A stretch of 64,000 bases of DNA from Cytidiella melzeri (lineage: Eukaryota > Basidiomycota > Agaricomycetes > Polyporales > Irpicaceae): assembly GCA_022592445.1 (NCBI GenBank), contig JABYQR010000067.1:62001-126000 (forward strand), given 5' to 3'. Both the position numbers and the translations under genes were made by a program. The notes under the pieces are model-generated. The model searched no databases, was not told the origin of the DNA, and saw only the letters and a program-made list of their open reading frames with translations. Of this stretch, positions 7,765 to 18,938 are shown one piece after another. The stretch's first letter is position 1. Every line of letters begins with the position of its first letter.

Positions 7765-10396
7765 TCATTCAACCACATCGTCTCTCTCGGTACCTTCTGC
7801 AACCCCACCTAGGTGGCTACTGCCGATCGCCCGCTTTCTCTTGAGGTTCCCTTCAGGCGTCGAGGATGAAGCAGATTTGCGCTTTGAGCCGGACAAGCCT
7901 TTTAGCAAAGTAGCTCCCTGCTCATCGAGGCCAATAAATTGGTCTTGGGTGATATCGAACTGCTCTTTTCGGCTCGCAATCTTCTGGACGGCCTTCCAAA
8001 ATACATGCAGAATTGTTGAGTGTGTATCGAGAACCCTGCTCCCAGAGGGCGCAGGATTATTATCTGGAAATTCCTTATTATCTTTATTATCTGGAAATTC
8101 CTCATCCCCTTCATCATCTGGTTTCAATAAGTTGGCAAACCTGTTGTGGTGAGGCTGGTGCGCGCTAGGTACGTCGGGTTGCTCTTCGACATCTTGTGAA
8201 GGAGGGGGAGCCGGTGGCGGGAGCCGGCCCCGGTATCGTTTCAGGTCGTCGAAGTCGATTGCGGAGTAGTGTGTCCTCAACAGTCGAAACAGGTTTTTCA
8301 GGAGGTCAACAAGAATCGGCGAAACATGCCCTTCCGTGAAGTCGAAGCCAGGCCGACCATTGAGATTCTTTTCCATCTTGTGAGTTCCCCCAACATAAAT
8401 ACCTCCACCACGGTGCCGGCTCTCATGAAAATGATCGTCAACGTACCCGAAAAGCTCTTCATTTTCACGGTTTCTGTCGATCAAGACGGAAGTTGTCAGC
8501 TTCGGAGTGGTGCCAACATCGTGATTGGTGAAGTCGTGGCGGTGAAACCGAAGACTGCAGTAGGTCACCACATGAATGAAAGACTCGAGGTCGTCAGCTA
8601 GGTCATTGGGTTTCAGTGGGTAGCAAAGAACTATGGCAGACATGAACGCCCATGTCCCCTGCCGCACATCATCAATAGACATTTTGCACCGAAGACAAAG
8701 ACGACCTACAGAGCGACCATGCGGTGTTGCTTTCTGGTTCATGTCGCTCTTGTATTTACACAAGTCCCAGTCGTTGAGTATGCCTTGAACGTTGCGGTCT
8801 TTCTCGTCCTTCTGGTCCACAACACGCAGGACATTATCCACGCTAACATCCCTGTGAAGGATCTCGGCCTTTGTCCAAGCGTCCTTGTGACCTGCGCAGA
8901 TCAGTGTCACGTCCTGCCAGCAAGCGTGATCTACTTACCTTGTAGCGCATGAAATAGCACCACAATCATCTCGGCTGAGCTCCTGTATGCCTCTAGCGGT
9001 CGTGCAAGCTCCTCTACCACAAGGCGACAGTGAAGACGCTCCAATGGTACTTCCCCAGGGGGGAGGTAAATCTGGGTAACGGTGGATTGGCCCGGAACAT
9101 CCTCGCCTCCGATCGCAGTCGCGACAAAGCGGACTTTCGCCGTCTTCAGCTTCTTGTACACATCCAGCTCTTTGGGAATCTTGCTCGAGTTGGGGCGCCA
9201 GTAGTCTTTCATGAAGCAAAGCCGTGCCGGCGGCTGCTCGATAAAAGTCACGTAACCCTTGGTCGCCCGGCCCGTCGGCGAATATGAGGCCACGCTATGC
9301 TTTCCGATGAAATACACCCCCCTATCGGTGTTCGCGACGTTGGCACAAGTGACCTACGTGTTTCGATTAGCGACGAGCGTCATTTCGCGAACAAATAAAG
9401 AACCAACTCAGACCTTATAGATAGGGTAAAGCACCTGGTTGTCCAGAATCTCCGTCGCGCAGGAGGCAGCGTAAGGATTCTTAAATTTCTGCGCATAGCC
9501 CTTCAACATCTGAACCTCAGCTGAAGTGGCGGGTTCGGCCGTGGTATCGTAACCGAGCTCGTCTCGCGACATGAGTGCGAGGCGATAAACGAAGTTGAGG
9601 ATCTTTGCGGGCTCCTTGATGTAGTTGACAGGGTTTGAGATGATACAGCCGACACGGTCCCAGCGGGTAAGGAAGGCTTCCTTGTCGACGATGTACAGGA
9701 TGAACACGAATACTCGATGTTGGCGAACCATGAGCTGCGTGGCGTACTTGGCAATCTGTGCCTGAGCTACCCTCCCCATATCACTGTCCCGCAAAAGACT
9801 GGGCCGACCAAAGTCGAACGCAGAGAGCGCCTCATCCCTCTTCACCTCTACACCCATGGTCATCCACGCCCAAGCCACACGCGCCGGATCGGTGCGTGCT
9901 GTGTTCTTCATGTCGCGGTTAAAAGCTGTCCTAGCGTCCTCGGTATCTGGGTACATCGCGATATCGATTTTCAAGTCTTCTTCGTTCGACTCAATCCAAT
10001 TAGAGACATCTTTGAACACATAACATGGTTTTGAGGGGACGGATTGGATAGTCTGTGTGGCTGGATCCGAAGGGATAGCCAGCTCGATGGTTTGAGCTGT
10101 GGCGTCGCTGGTGACCTGGGCAGCGGCAAATTTCTCAGCTTGTTCGAGGGCTTCGTTGAGACTTTTGCACTGTCGAAAGTAACCTTAATGACAACGAGGA
10201 TACGAGAAGTTGACAAAAGCAGACGTACAAGCGGAGCATACATTTTCTGTTCTTTACCCTCTGCAGGAACATCCCGAAATTTCGCAGACATGGAGGCCAG
10301 CTGCTCCTTCGAAAGCTCCGGAAGCCCCAGGCCTTTAACTTTGACACATTCGGACATAAAGTCGTCGTAGTCCATCTTGCAGTAGCACGTCTTCAT
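7765..10396 (-). CDS. FunK1-type protein kinase
   Basis: Five exons on the minus strand (10396-10229, 10169-9414, 9353-8939, 8891-8710, 8658-7765) give 804 residues in frame; introns are 47-60 bp. The start is the ATG of MKTCYCKMDYDDF; the frame stays open upstream from a GTG. The kinase core has a lysine region (ARLCFMKDYWR), the catalytic loop HRDVSVDN and DWDL in place of DFG, followed by GTWAFMSA. DWDL with GTW.FMSA is typical of the FunK1 family expanded in mushroom fungi. The 51-bp intron between GRS and GTW also reads as open frame, so a retained-intron form is possible. The C-terminal 150 residues are low-complexity and basic (KRKSASSS). Substrate unknown. No inactivating change was seen. 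Confidence 0.85.
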
Positions 10397-11132
10397 CTCC
10401 ACCACCGCCTTTCGCTCGTGGTAATATACGTGTGCTATAGGCAGTGTGTCCGGTCAACCATAACGGTCATGCACAGCTGGTCAGCATAAAGACTCTGGCT
10501 AGAACGGAGATATGTACCTGTTTGAGCAGAGCCCAGTCGTTGCTGGGGCCCTACGTATACGATTGTAGTTGACAGGTATTTCTACGACTGAGTGTGATTT
10601 GGGCCACCAAGTTCAACATGCCACCTAGATCTGGAATATGCAGCTCAGCCGCTCGGCCATCACCGTGATTTGGCCACGATCCTGGATCTTCTGGTATCAG
10701 GAGGCGAAGCATTGGTATCTTCAGCGCTGTCGGGACGCGTTCTCGGCAGTGTAGTAAGGCGTCGAATCCGACTCGTCCTCCTCTTCATGTCTGACATCGT
10801 CCGAGCTGAGCAGATCATAGTACACGGAGGAGTCACGGTTCGAGTCCAAGTTCAAGAACGTTGAGCGCTGAGTTTCAATTGTCAAGACGTCGGTCTTACC
10901 TAGACGTTCTGCCTGTGAGAGAGAGTGGGATAAAATAAGATGCTAAAATGAGTGTACGCGACGAGAAAACGATGGCGCGAGATGCAGACAGAGAGATGTA
11001 CATATATCCCTAGAATGTGCATGAGTTCTTCATCAGCATCTAAAGTTGCAAGAAACAACAATCATATTTGACCGCTAGTCGAGAGCTCGAGGTACATCAG
11101 GTACGGATAGGAAGGCTGACATGCGACAATAT
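10397..11132. other. Intergenic, FunK1 upstream region
   Basis: No gene seen. It contains repeat copy 2 (10689-10835). Upstream sequence of the FunK1 gene and downstream sequence of the BTB pseudogene meet here. Confidence 0.5.
10689..10835. repeat. Duplicated segment, copy 2 (upstream of the FunK1 gene)
   Basis: Partner of 7440-7590, in the same orientation. The alignment is interrupted by small indels, so the duplication is old. Confidence 0.65.
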
Positions 11133-11688
11133 CTACTCATTCCTCTTGAGGGCCTCCTGGCAATTTTTTGCCGGAGACCAGTCGGGAATACCGTACGTTT
11201 TGCCTAGCTTATTCCATCTTTGTTCTGCGCGTTTGTTGAGCTCTCTGTCAAGATATTGCACACATTCGTTGCATCGCTTTGTCGACAGGTCACTCTCAAC
11301 GCCCAATACCCACCCACTCAAACATTCCGGGCCAGTACCGTCGCAAAATTTTTCGGCCCCTCCTACTGCGAGCGCGAGCTTCTGGTATGCCAAGCGGCAA
11401 GTGTCGGGAGTATGGCAGTGACCACCGGGACCCTTCAGTACTTCCTTGAATAGCGTTTCGTGGATTATCCGAGCTTCCAACTGCTGAGTTTGTATGCGAG
11501 AGTCGAGACACGCCTTTTGGTCACGTTTGGTGAGGTTCACAACCTTTTCCCGAATCGTTACACCGTACAATGCGTGCTTCGTATCGAGTAATGAGCAGAC
11601 GTGAAGAGCGACAGGTAACAACTGCGTGCGCCCTGCAGCTCGCGCCAGGGAAACCACTGCAACAGCGTCCTGAGGCTGCATCTGAATG
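11133..11688 (-). pseudogene. BTB gene, 3' piece (exon 2 downstream of the copia)
   Basis: Begins with the target-duplication copy gaatg (11684-11688, cattc on the minus strand) and continues in frame to the stop at 11133. It carries about 183 codons of the BTB protein C-terminus. No stop or frameshift inside. Confidence 0.88.
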
Positions 11689-11998
11689 TGTCGAGCCAGT
11701 ATCGCCAACCGCGACACTAGCCCGACAGAGGCAGGGGAAAGGGACGCTTACCTGTTGTTGGTTGGTAGGGTTAGGTGTAGGCTTTGGGGGCAAGTAGTAA
11801 GAGTAAAAGATGTATGGATTGCCTCGCAGACGTGAGGTTTTTATCTACTACTACAAGCGTACAAACAAATGTAAATACAGAGCGCGTGAGCGGTAGTCAG
11901 CTTTCCATCGCGTTTCGACACAGCTCAACATGCGGTTTCATCACAGCTCACCATGTGGTTCAACACAGCTCACCACATGGTTTCGACACAGCTCAACA
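11689..11998 (-). repeat. 3' LTR of the copia element
   Basis: 310 bp, TGTCGAGCC...GCTCAACA in plus orientation, about 99 percent identical to 18629-18938. On the minus strand it holds a consensus 5' splice site (CAGGTAAGC, around 11747-11753). Confidence 0.95.
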
Positions 11999-12007
11999 CT
12001 CCCCCTC
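11999..12007 (-). other. Polypurine tract of the copia element
   Basis: GAGGGGGAG on the minus strand, directly before the 3' LTR start TGTTGAGC. It is also coding (Glu-Gly-Glu) for the last residues of Pol. Confidence 0.85.
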
Positions 12008-12585
12008 GCTAAGTATGGCGGGTCGTTTTCTTTGAACTGTCTTGACTGTAGCGCCTGGAACGCTGATCTCAAGTCCAAGCATTTGTCGGAACTTGACGAA
12101 CTTGACTCTTCCGAGATTCTTGGTGAAAAGGTCGGCCAGGTTTTCCTCTCCTGGAACAAATAGAATTTGTACGAGTTGCTGGTTGACGACATCGCGAATG
12201 AAATGATAGCGGATGTCGATATGCTTCGAGCGCTTCTCGGTCACAGGGTTGGTAGAGACAAATATTGCGCCTTGGTTGTCACAACAGATCGGAATGGGTT
12301 TGAGATTGTAGCCGAGCTCAGAGAGCATCGATCTAACCCAGATCACCTGGCGCGAGCAATCGCTCAGAGCCATGTACTCGGCATCCATTGATGAGTGCGC
12401 AACAGTACGTTGTGCGTGTGACTGCCAGCTGAATACACCTCCTGCGAGTTTGAGGATGTAGCCAGTCTGTGAACGGCGAGTGTTAGGATCCGATCCCCAA
12501 TCTGCATCTGTGAATGCGACTAGACCTAAGTCTGATTGGCTGTCATACTCGAGACGATAGTCGCGAGTCCCTATGAGGTAGCGGC

Positions 12586-13289
12586 TGTCACAGATTTCCA
12601 ATGTTTCTACAAGACTTGCCTTACCAGGCAACGGTATTATTGGGAATATTTAAGCGCTTGTCAAGCGCTTATCCAGCGCTTATCCGGCGTCTATTTAGGC
12701 GCTTATCAGGCGCCTATTCCGGCGCTTATTCTCAGTGCCTATCAATTGATGCGCTGATGCGCTTCCTGTCTCTGATGCGCTGATGTGCTCCTTTCCTTAT
12801 CTGTGTATCACATGATAGAACTCTCTGGAACATTGTGGAACATGCTGGAACTATGATGTCATAGTATAGAACATTCCATTAGATGATGTCATAGTTCATA
12901 GAACCTTCTGGAAAAGTCTAGCCTTGTCTTAGAACAAGCTAGAACAAGTCTAGCCTTGGAGCTGGGTCATGGGGTCAGGTCATGGGGACAATTGCTATTG
13001 GTTGATTATTGAAGTGGCACCACTAGGGCATAGGGCATGCTTAGTAAGGTAGATTACTTCGCTTACTCATGTAGGTATTAGGGGTCTAAGGGTAGTACCT
13101 GGGGTCCTCCCCTTCATGTATATATAGAGGCACTCCTGAGGGCATATCCCCTCAGTCTTATCCACTCTGTTGATAAAGGACTACCTTGTACTCTCCAGTA
13201 CTTCGATCACCACACCTCTTACACTCTATCTCACTCTATCCCTTCAAGTTTAACAACTTATCTGGTGAGTAGTAACCTTAACTGTTACA
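12586..13289 (+). repeat. 704-bp solo LTR inserted in the copia RNase H region
   Basis: Bounded TGTCACAG...CTGTTACA with the 5-bp target duplication gcggc on both sides (12581-12585, 13290-13294). Removing it rejoins the copia codons for ICRYLIGTRD. A TATA box (TATATATA, 13119-13126) followed by a CT-rich tract fits an LTR promoter in plus orientation, opposite to its host element. Near the left end are degenerate 10-12 bp repeats of gcgcttatc(c/a)g. Probably Ty3/gypsy-type from its size and terminal bases; no internal part remains to prove it. Confidence 0.85.
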
Positions 13290-16200
13290 GCGGCAAATAT
13301 AGAGTGCCTTGCTAACATGGTCCTCACTTGGGTTAGCGCTCTGTTGAGCAAGCTTAGTGACAGCGAACGCAATGTCCGGCGGGTGCCAAGCATGATGTAG
13401 AGCAACAAGCCGATAATCATTTGGAAATGACTTCGGCGAGCTGGATCAACAGCTCCTTCATATGTGACGGGATTGTAGCCGTCGGGCAAGGGTGTCGGCG
13501 CCGGCTTGGCGTCCTGCATGCCACAGCGTTCAAGCACTTTATCGAGATAAGCACTTTGGTCTATACAGAGCTTAGTGCCGTGCCTTTGAATACGCATGCG
13601 CAGGAATTCTTTGACTTCAGGTAAGTCACAACATTCCCACTGGTCCATGAAGCGTGCCTTGTCTTGGCGCACCTTGAACTGGTTGGAGCCCATGAAGATT
13701 GCATCACCAACGTATATGACAACCACAATAATGTCTTCACCGTCAAACTTGACAAAGACACCAGCGTCAGACCTTAAACGTTTAAAGCCGAGCTTCTTCA
13801 TGAATTTGTCTAGTGTTCGCCACCAGACTAGACCAGCCTGCTTAAGTCCGTAGAGCGCTTTGCGCAGGCAAAACACGAGGTGCTCCATTTCTTTCTCTAC
13901 AAAGCCTTCTGGCTGTTCCATATAGATCTCCTCTTCTAAGTCGCCGTACAAATAGGCGCTTCGCACATCTAAACCGGTCATAAACCAGCCTTCAAGTGCA
14001 GACAGTGCAAGAATGAGCCTGACGGTCTCAAATCTCATGACTGGAGAGAAGATTTGGTCAAAGTCTATGCCTTCGACCTGCGTAAAACCACGAGCTACAA
14101 GCCGGGCTTTCTTGCGATTGTCTGACTTCACGTCAAAAACCCATCTATTCTTGATGACTTTCCGGTTTTTTGGTCTGTCAACAAGATCGTAGACTTTGCG
14201 ATCTTTGAGGGCTTTAAGCTCCTCACGCGCAGCCTTACGCCATTCTGCCTGCTCCTTTTTAGGTAATTGCAGGATATCACGGAATGTCCATTCACGAGGA
14301 TTAGACATTGGGTCAATCGGCTCGACAGCTTTGTTAAGCATGTAGTTGAGGAGATTTGCTCCCCCTTCACGGCATAGGGCTGCCAGTTCTGCTTCGACTG
14401 ATGCTGACTCATTCTCAGAATTGAGCGGCGTAAGTTTGCTCGAGTCGCTATCATTTCCAGGTTGAGGATCTTCAGAGGGATTGTTACTCTGAACAGGACT
14501 GGGAGAACGAGGCGCGGGACCATCTTTTCTCACCTGTTGGGGATCTTGCCGTCGAGGGCGACTCGTTTTAGGCTGATCATTACCCAACTTCCTTCGAAGA
14601 TCACTTCGTTGACGCTCAGTGGGTGTTGTTTTCCCATAGACGTCACCTGGTCGTGCAGGTGGTGGATTTCTTTGACGCGCAGATCGACACGGCTGAGGTG
14701 CCGGTTGATCTCCCGGAGCATCATTAGGAGGACTCGGACTACGCTCTGGAAGCGGTGCGGGATCTTCGTCAAGATCTCGGTCCGGTCGCTTTTGTGAAGG
14801 ATGAGGGCGACGCGGAGGAATGTCATCATCTCCGGCGTCATCAAAGCTAAGACCATCAGAATGGTTGTCATCATTGTCATCGGCGGGACGCTGCTCACGT
14901 GGGCGCGATCGCCGCATCTTAGAGTCTGGACACTTAGGGAAAAAGTCTTCATCAAATTCGGCTTGAGTAGCCTCAAAGACAACATTGTTTGGGGCGCGCA
15001 TGAATTTCCAGCCATGAGTGGTTTGACCGATGTAGGTCATCATCTCACTCTTGGGTGCAAGTATGTTAGCACGCACTTTAGGCAGAATAAATACGTAAGC
15101 ACCGCAGCCAAACACGCGAAGTTTGGAGACATCAGGGACTTCGCTGTAGAGGATTTCGTAAGGCGTACGCCACTTGTGACGACGCATGGGAGTTCTGTTG
15201 TACACGTGAACAGCATGTTCTACGGCACGACCATTCTGCTGATGCATGTGTGGCGTGGACTGAAGGATAACAATGCCGTTGTCAAGTAACAAGTCATCAA
15301 ACGCTTTTGACTTGTACTCTCCCCCTGCATCGGACATCCATTTCTCGACTTTGGCGTTGAACTGAGTATTCACCATAGCGAGAAATTGTCTCGTAGCATC
15401 TATTGCTTGAGACTTCTGTCGTAATGCCTTCAACCACGTGTGTGATGTGAAGTCATCAACAAACGTGATTACGTATTTGTGACGGTGATATGATTCAACA
15501 GGGAATTCCTTCAAATCAGAGTGGATGATCTGGAATGATCTAGTCGCACGCTGATCTGATGCAGGGAAAGGGCGCGTAGGCATCTTGCCTTGTGTGCATC
15601 CTTGACAGGGGGTTTTTGGTGGATCAAACTCGAAATCCGGTAATCCCTTTGTGTGACCCTTCAGACGGCGCAACACCTCATCGCCAGGGTGCGCAAAACG
15701 TCGATGGGCAATGTCATGAGTGACATGCGCAACTTGTCGACTAGCGACATGTGCGTGATTCTGAGTCCCAAACGTAGGACATCTAGGAAACAGAGGGTCG
15801 AAACAAAGCCGAAGCTTACCAGTTTCGCTGACAACGTCAATTTGCTGGTAATCACCAGTAACACGCATGCCATTATTTAGCAGCTGACCGAGTGATATGA
15901 GTTTGACATTCAGATTTGGCATATAGTACACTTCGTTCAATGTATAAGTGTCACCATTTGAGAGACGCATTGTAACGTTACCCACGATCGTAATTTTAAC
16001 GTTCCGAGTTGCAGTTGAGACTGTGATCAGTCGTGGTAGAGTGCGTTTATCTTGCAACTCAATTTCATTAAAGGTGAAGTGCATAGAAGCACCAGAGTCT
16101 AGCAGCCACAAATGTTGTGATTCTGCGTTGAGATGTTTCTCACACTGAGTACATTCTGCAAAATCCCTGTCATGCACACATTTATTCGAGACGTTATGGT

Positions 16201-17746
16201 AATACATCAACGAAATAACTACGCGACCACGTTCACAAGCAGAATCTGTTGGAACGGCGTCAGCAACTGTGAGTGCAGGGACGCAAGAACGAAAGACTTG
16301 CCAGTTGTAAGTACCAGCGGTCTTGAGGTAATCGTCGTTGTCGTCAGTACCGAACGAGACTGCATCATCCTCATCATCGTTGTAAGGCCCGGGAGTAGGC
16401 GCGCGGAGCTCGTAAAGAGACACAGGGGTCTCCTTGGAAGGACTATCGTGGAAGACAACTTCCACGTCTTTGCTGTCAGAGACAACGTCGACCCTGCCAC
16501 GCTTCGAGGGGCGACTCAAACCTTCAACGAACTCTGGTTCAGGAGAAGGGTGCTTGGCTGATGGCTTGTCGCGAACGACAGCCTCGAGGGTACGGATACG
16601 CTCAGCCGTAGCAGGAACTCCAAGGCGCTGGGCGAGAGCCTGAGCAGCCTTGAAGCTGGGGTAGTTGTTTCCAGCTCGAACAGGATGAGCACCAATACGC
16701 TTATCAAGCGGAACCTTAACTGGCTCAGGTGCAGGTACTGGAGCTGGAGCAAAGACGGGTGCCAGCGGTGCGGTCAACGCGACGCTAGCGAAGTGGTTGT
16801 GTTCACTGTCTTTATTGCCACGAGAGCGGTGACGAGTCCTCTTCTTTGGTCCATTCTGCTGCTGCTGCCCCTGCTGCGTCTGCTGCTGCTGACCCTGAGG
16901 GCGCTGCTGCGTCTGCTGCTGACCAAACTTCGGGTCGTTGCCAGGCTTACGCTTGACAGCGGTCACCTTTGAGGCCTGGGGCTGCGCCTGCTTGCCTTTG
17001 CCACGTGACTTAGACTGCTCGTAGGAGTTGACAATGGCAACACCAATATCGATAGGCTTGACGTCATTGACAGAGGTAGCGGCAGCGAGAAACTGGAGAA
17101 GGGTATTGGCGTACGGAGGAGCCTTGGTGATAAGGAGCATGCCCTGAAGAAAGAGCGGGACCTCTACGCCATAGCCGGACAGACGCTGGAAGTGCTGAAG
17201 GAACTGGTCGATCGCAGGTCCAGGGTGCTTGTCGGCAGCAATGACATGGTCAATGGCATGCCTAAACTCAGTGAACATGAGGGGGACACTGGGCTTGCCA
17301 TATTTTGCCTTGAGGAGCTCCCACACCTCATTAGCAGTGGGGAGATCCACAATGAGCTCTTGAATGGATGGGACAGCACGGAGGATAATCGCTCCACGTG
17401 CCTCCTCATCCTTCTCCGCCCAGGCATTGTAAGCGTCAAGCTCCTCCTGAGTAGGAGGGCGAGCAGCAATTGCCGGGCTATCACCATGGGCAGCGACGGC
17501 AGGAGTGCCAGTCGGCCGCTCCATAGGCTCCTCGACAGCGCGGAAGGATTTGCGCGTCATGAGGTAGGCCTTAATGTTTGTGCTCCAGATGTTCCAATTT
17601 GTACCGTCTAGATGCTTGATGGAGGAGAGAGTGGCATTGTCGGCCATGATAATGTAAGAGTTCTAGGGGAAGACCTTTGTCAGTGACATTGAAAACAACA
17701 GCGACAAGGTTTCACCCTAGCGGGGCCCAAGCGGGCGCCCGCGGAC

Positions 17747-18502
17747 TGTCATGGATGGCCTGACTAGCCCTTAATTTTCGCAATTTACCTCTTGTTTTTA
17801 TCTATAAAACTCCGGGCTGCAGCTCAGTTGCAACCTTCTCTGCACAAACTCCTTTGCACGTCTATTAAGCGCCCGTATCACGTGGCTTAGACGCTCCACA
17901 CGGTCACATTACTTGCTACTACGTCACATTGGCATGTGACTTAGCTTAAGTAAGACCACATGGCTACAGACACATGGTTTAGCCCATAGCTAGGGTTTGA
18001 TGTCATAAATGACGTCCACATGGACTCCTTTTGTTCTTTCCTTATTGTTCTCTTTATGGAAGGATGTTCTCACAGGTGTGGGAATGGAATACAATAGTTG
18101 GTCTCCTTTTAGATAGATTCTCTCACGAGTAGAGTTCTTGGCAAGGTCTAGACAATAGCTATTGTTCTCCTTTAGGTAGTCCTTTTGTTCTTCGTTCACA
18201 CGGCTTCTTGCAAAGCCTGCCCTCAACATGGTCTGTGCGCAGGTCCCTGAAGTCTATATATACTGCTACATGTACGCTCCTAGCCCCCCATCTCGACCTC
18301 TTGGTCTTTACTGGGCTAGGTAAGCAACCCCCTCTTGTACTACATAGCTGGTAGTCACAATACTAACTTGGTCTTTACTGGGCTAGATTTCTGAATAAGT
18401 TTGATAGCTGGTGAACGCATTGTGCTTCACGCCTGCCACCACCTCCTCGTCGTCATCCACATTGTGTCCCTGTTTGTCACGTCGAGCCCTGTCTCCGTGT
18501 CA
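17747..18502 (+). repeat. 756-bp solo LTR (family A/B, copy A) in the copia leader
   Basis: Bounded TGTCATGG...CGTGTCA with duplication cggac on both sides (17742-17746, 18503-18507). A TATA box (TATATATA) is at 18255-18262. The unit 'cttggtctttactgggctag' occurs twice (about 18299-18318 and 18367-18386). It belongs to the same family as 1741-2738. It lies between the copia primer site and the gag start. Confidence 0.88.
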
Positions 18503-18615
18503 CGGACAGCGTCGACGTCGATCGCGCGGAACGAGGTACGCTCGACATGCGCGGCGAGAGCGAGCGCTGCAGATAAGCGCCGCACTCAATCGTCGTAGAC
18601 AAGAGTGACAGGCGC

Positions 18616-18628
18616 GGGGCTCATAACC
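18616..18628 (-). other. Primer-binding site of the copia element
   Basis: GGTTATGAGCCCC on the minus strand, directly after the 5' LTR end; complementary to the initiator tRNA-Met anticodon region. Confidence 0.85.
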
Positions 18629-18938
18629 TGTCGAGCCAGTATTGCCAACCGCGACACTAGCCCGACAGAGGCAGGGGAAAGGGACGCTTACCTGTTGTTG
18701 GTTGGTAGGGTTAGGTGTAGGCTTTGGGGGCAAGTAGTAAGAGTAAAAGACGTATGGATTGCCTCGCAGACGTGAGGTTTTTATCTACTACTACAAGCGT
18801 ACAAACAAATGTAAATACAGAGCGCGTGAGCGGTAGTCAGCTTTCCATCGCGTTTCGACACAGCTCAACATGCGGTTTCATCACAGCTCACCATGTGGTT
18901 CAACACAGCTCACCACATGGTTTCAACACAGCTCAACA
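18629..18938 (-). repeat. 5' LTR of the copia element
   Basis: 310 bp. All three differences from the 3' LTR are CG versus TG or CA (near 18644, 18751 and 18925). Confidence 0.95.

Larger units (their letters stand above)
11993..17647 (-). pseudogene. Copia Gag-Pol polyprotein, disrupted
   Basis: The frame starts MADNATLSSIKHLDGTNW at 17647 and runs to 13295. After the 704-bp solo LTR it resumes at 12580 and ends at 11993. Domains in order: UBN2 gag, Q-rich linker, protease LDSGASMHF, pre-integrase zinc region (HRRFAHP...CQGCTQGK), integrase core (IHSDLKEF, MSDAGGEYKSKAF), RT (KARLVARGFTQVEGIDF, DVRSAYLYGDLEEEIYMEQP), RNase H (FTDADWGSD, SSMDAEYMALSD, LFTKNL). Four defects: an apparent in-frame deletion after QNGRA that skips the usual AER segment with the catalytic Glu; YVGD instead of YVDD in RT; a 1-bp loss near 13370 (LGTRRTLRS where LGTRPDIAF is expected); and the LTR insertion in RNase H. 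The final codons E-G-E are the polypurine tract and the stop lies inside the 3' LTR. Confidence 0.92.
11689..18938 (-). mobile_element. Full-length Ty1/copia retrotransposon with two nested solo LTRs
   Basis: Bounded by 310-bp LTRs (11689-11998, 18629-18938) and the 5-bp duplication gaatg (11684-11688, 18939-18943). Minus-strand order: 5' LTR, primer-binding site, leader, gag-protease-integrase-RT-RNase H, polypurine tract, 3' LTR. Two solo LTRs of other families lie inside, at 12586-13289 in the RNase H coding part and 17747-18502 in the leader. Without them the element is about 5.8 kb, normal for copia. The LTRs differ at only 3 of 310 positions, so the insertion is recent. It disrupts the BTB gene in the same orientation. 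Confidence 0.95.

Noticed and set aside
8659..8709. Treating the FunK1 intron as coding
   Set aside because: The 51-bp segment keeps the frame open but interrupts the conserved GRS-GTWAFMSA block and has GT...AG ends, so it is better read as an intron.
13421..17611. Plus-strand frames across the copia gag-pol
   Set aside because: Antisense shadows of the minus-strand polyprotein, which carries all the domain motifs.
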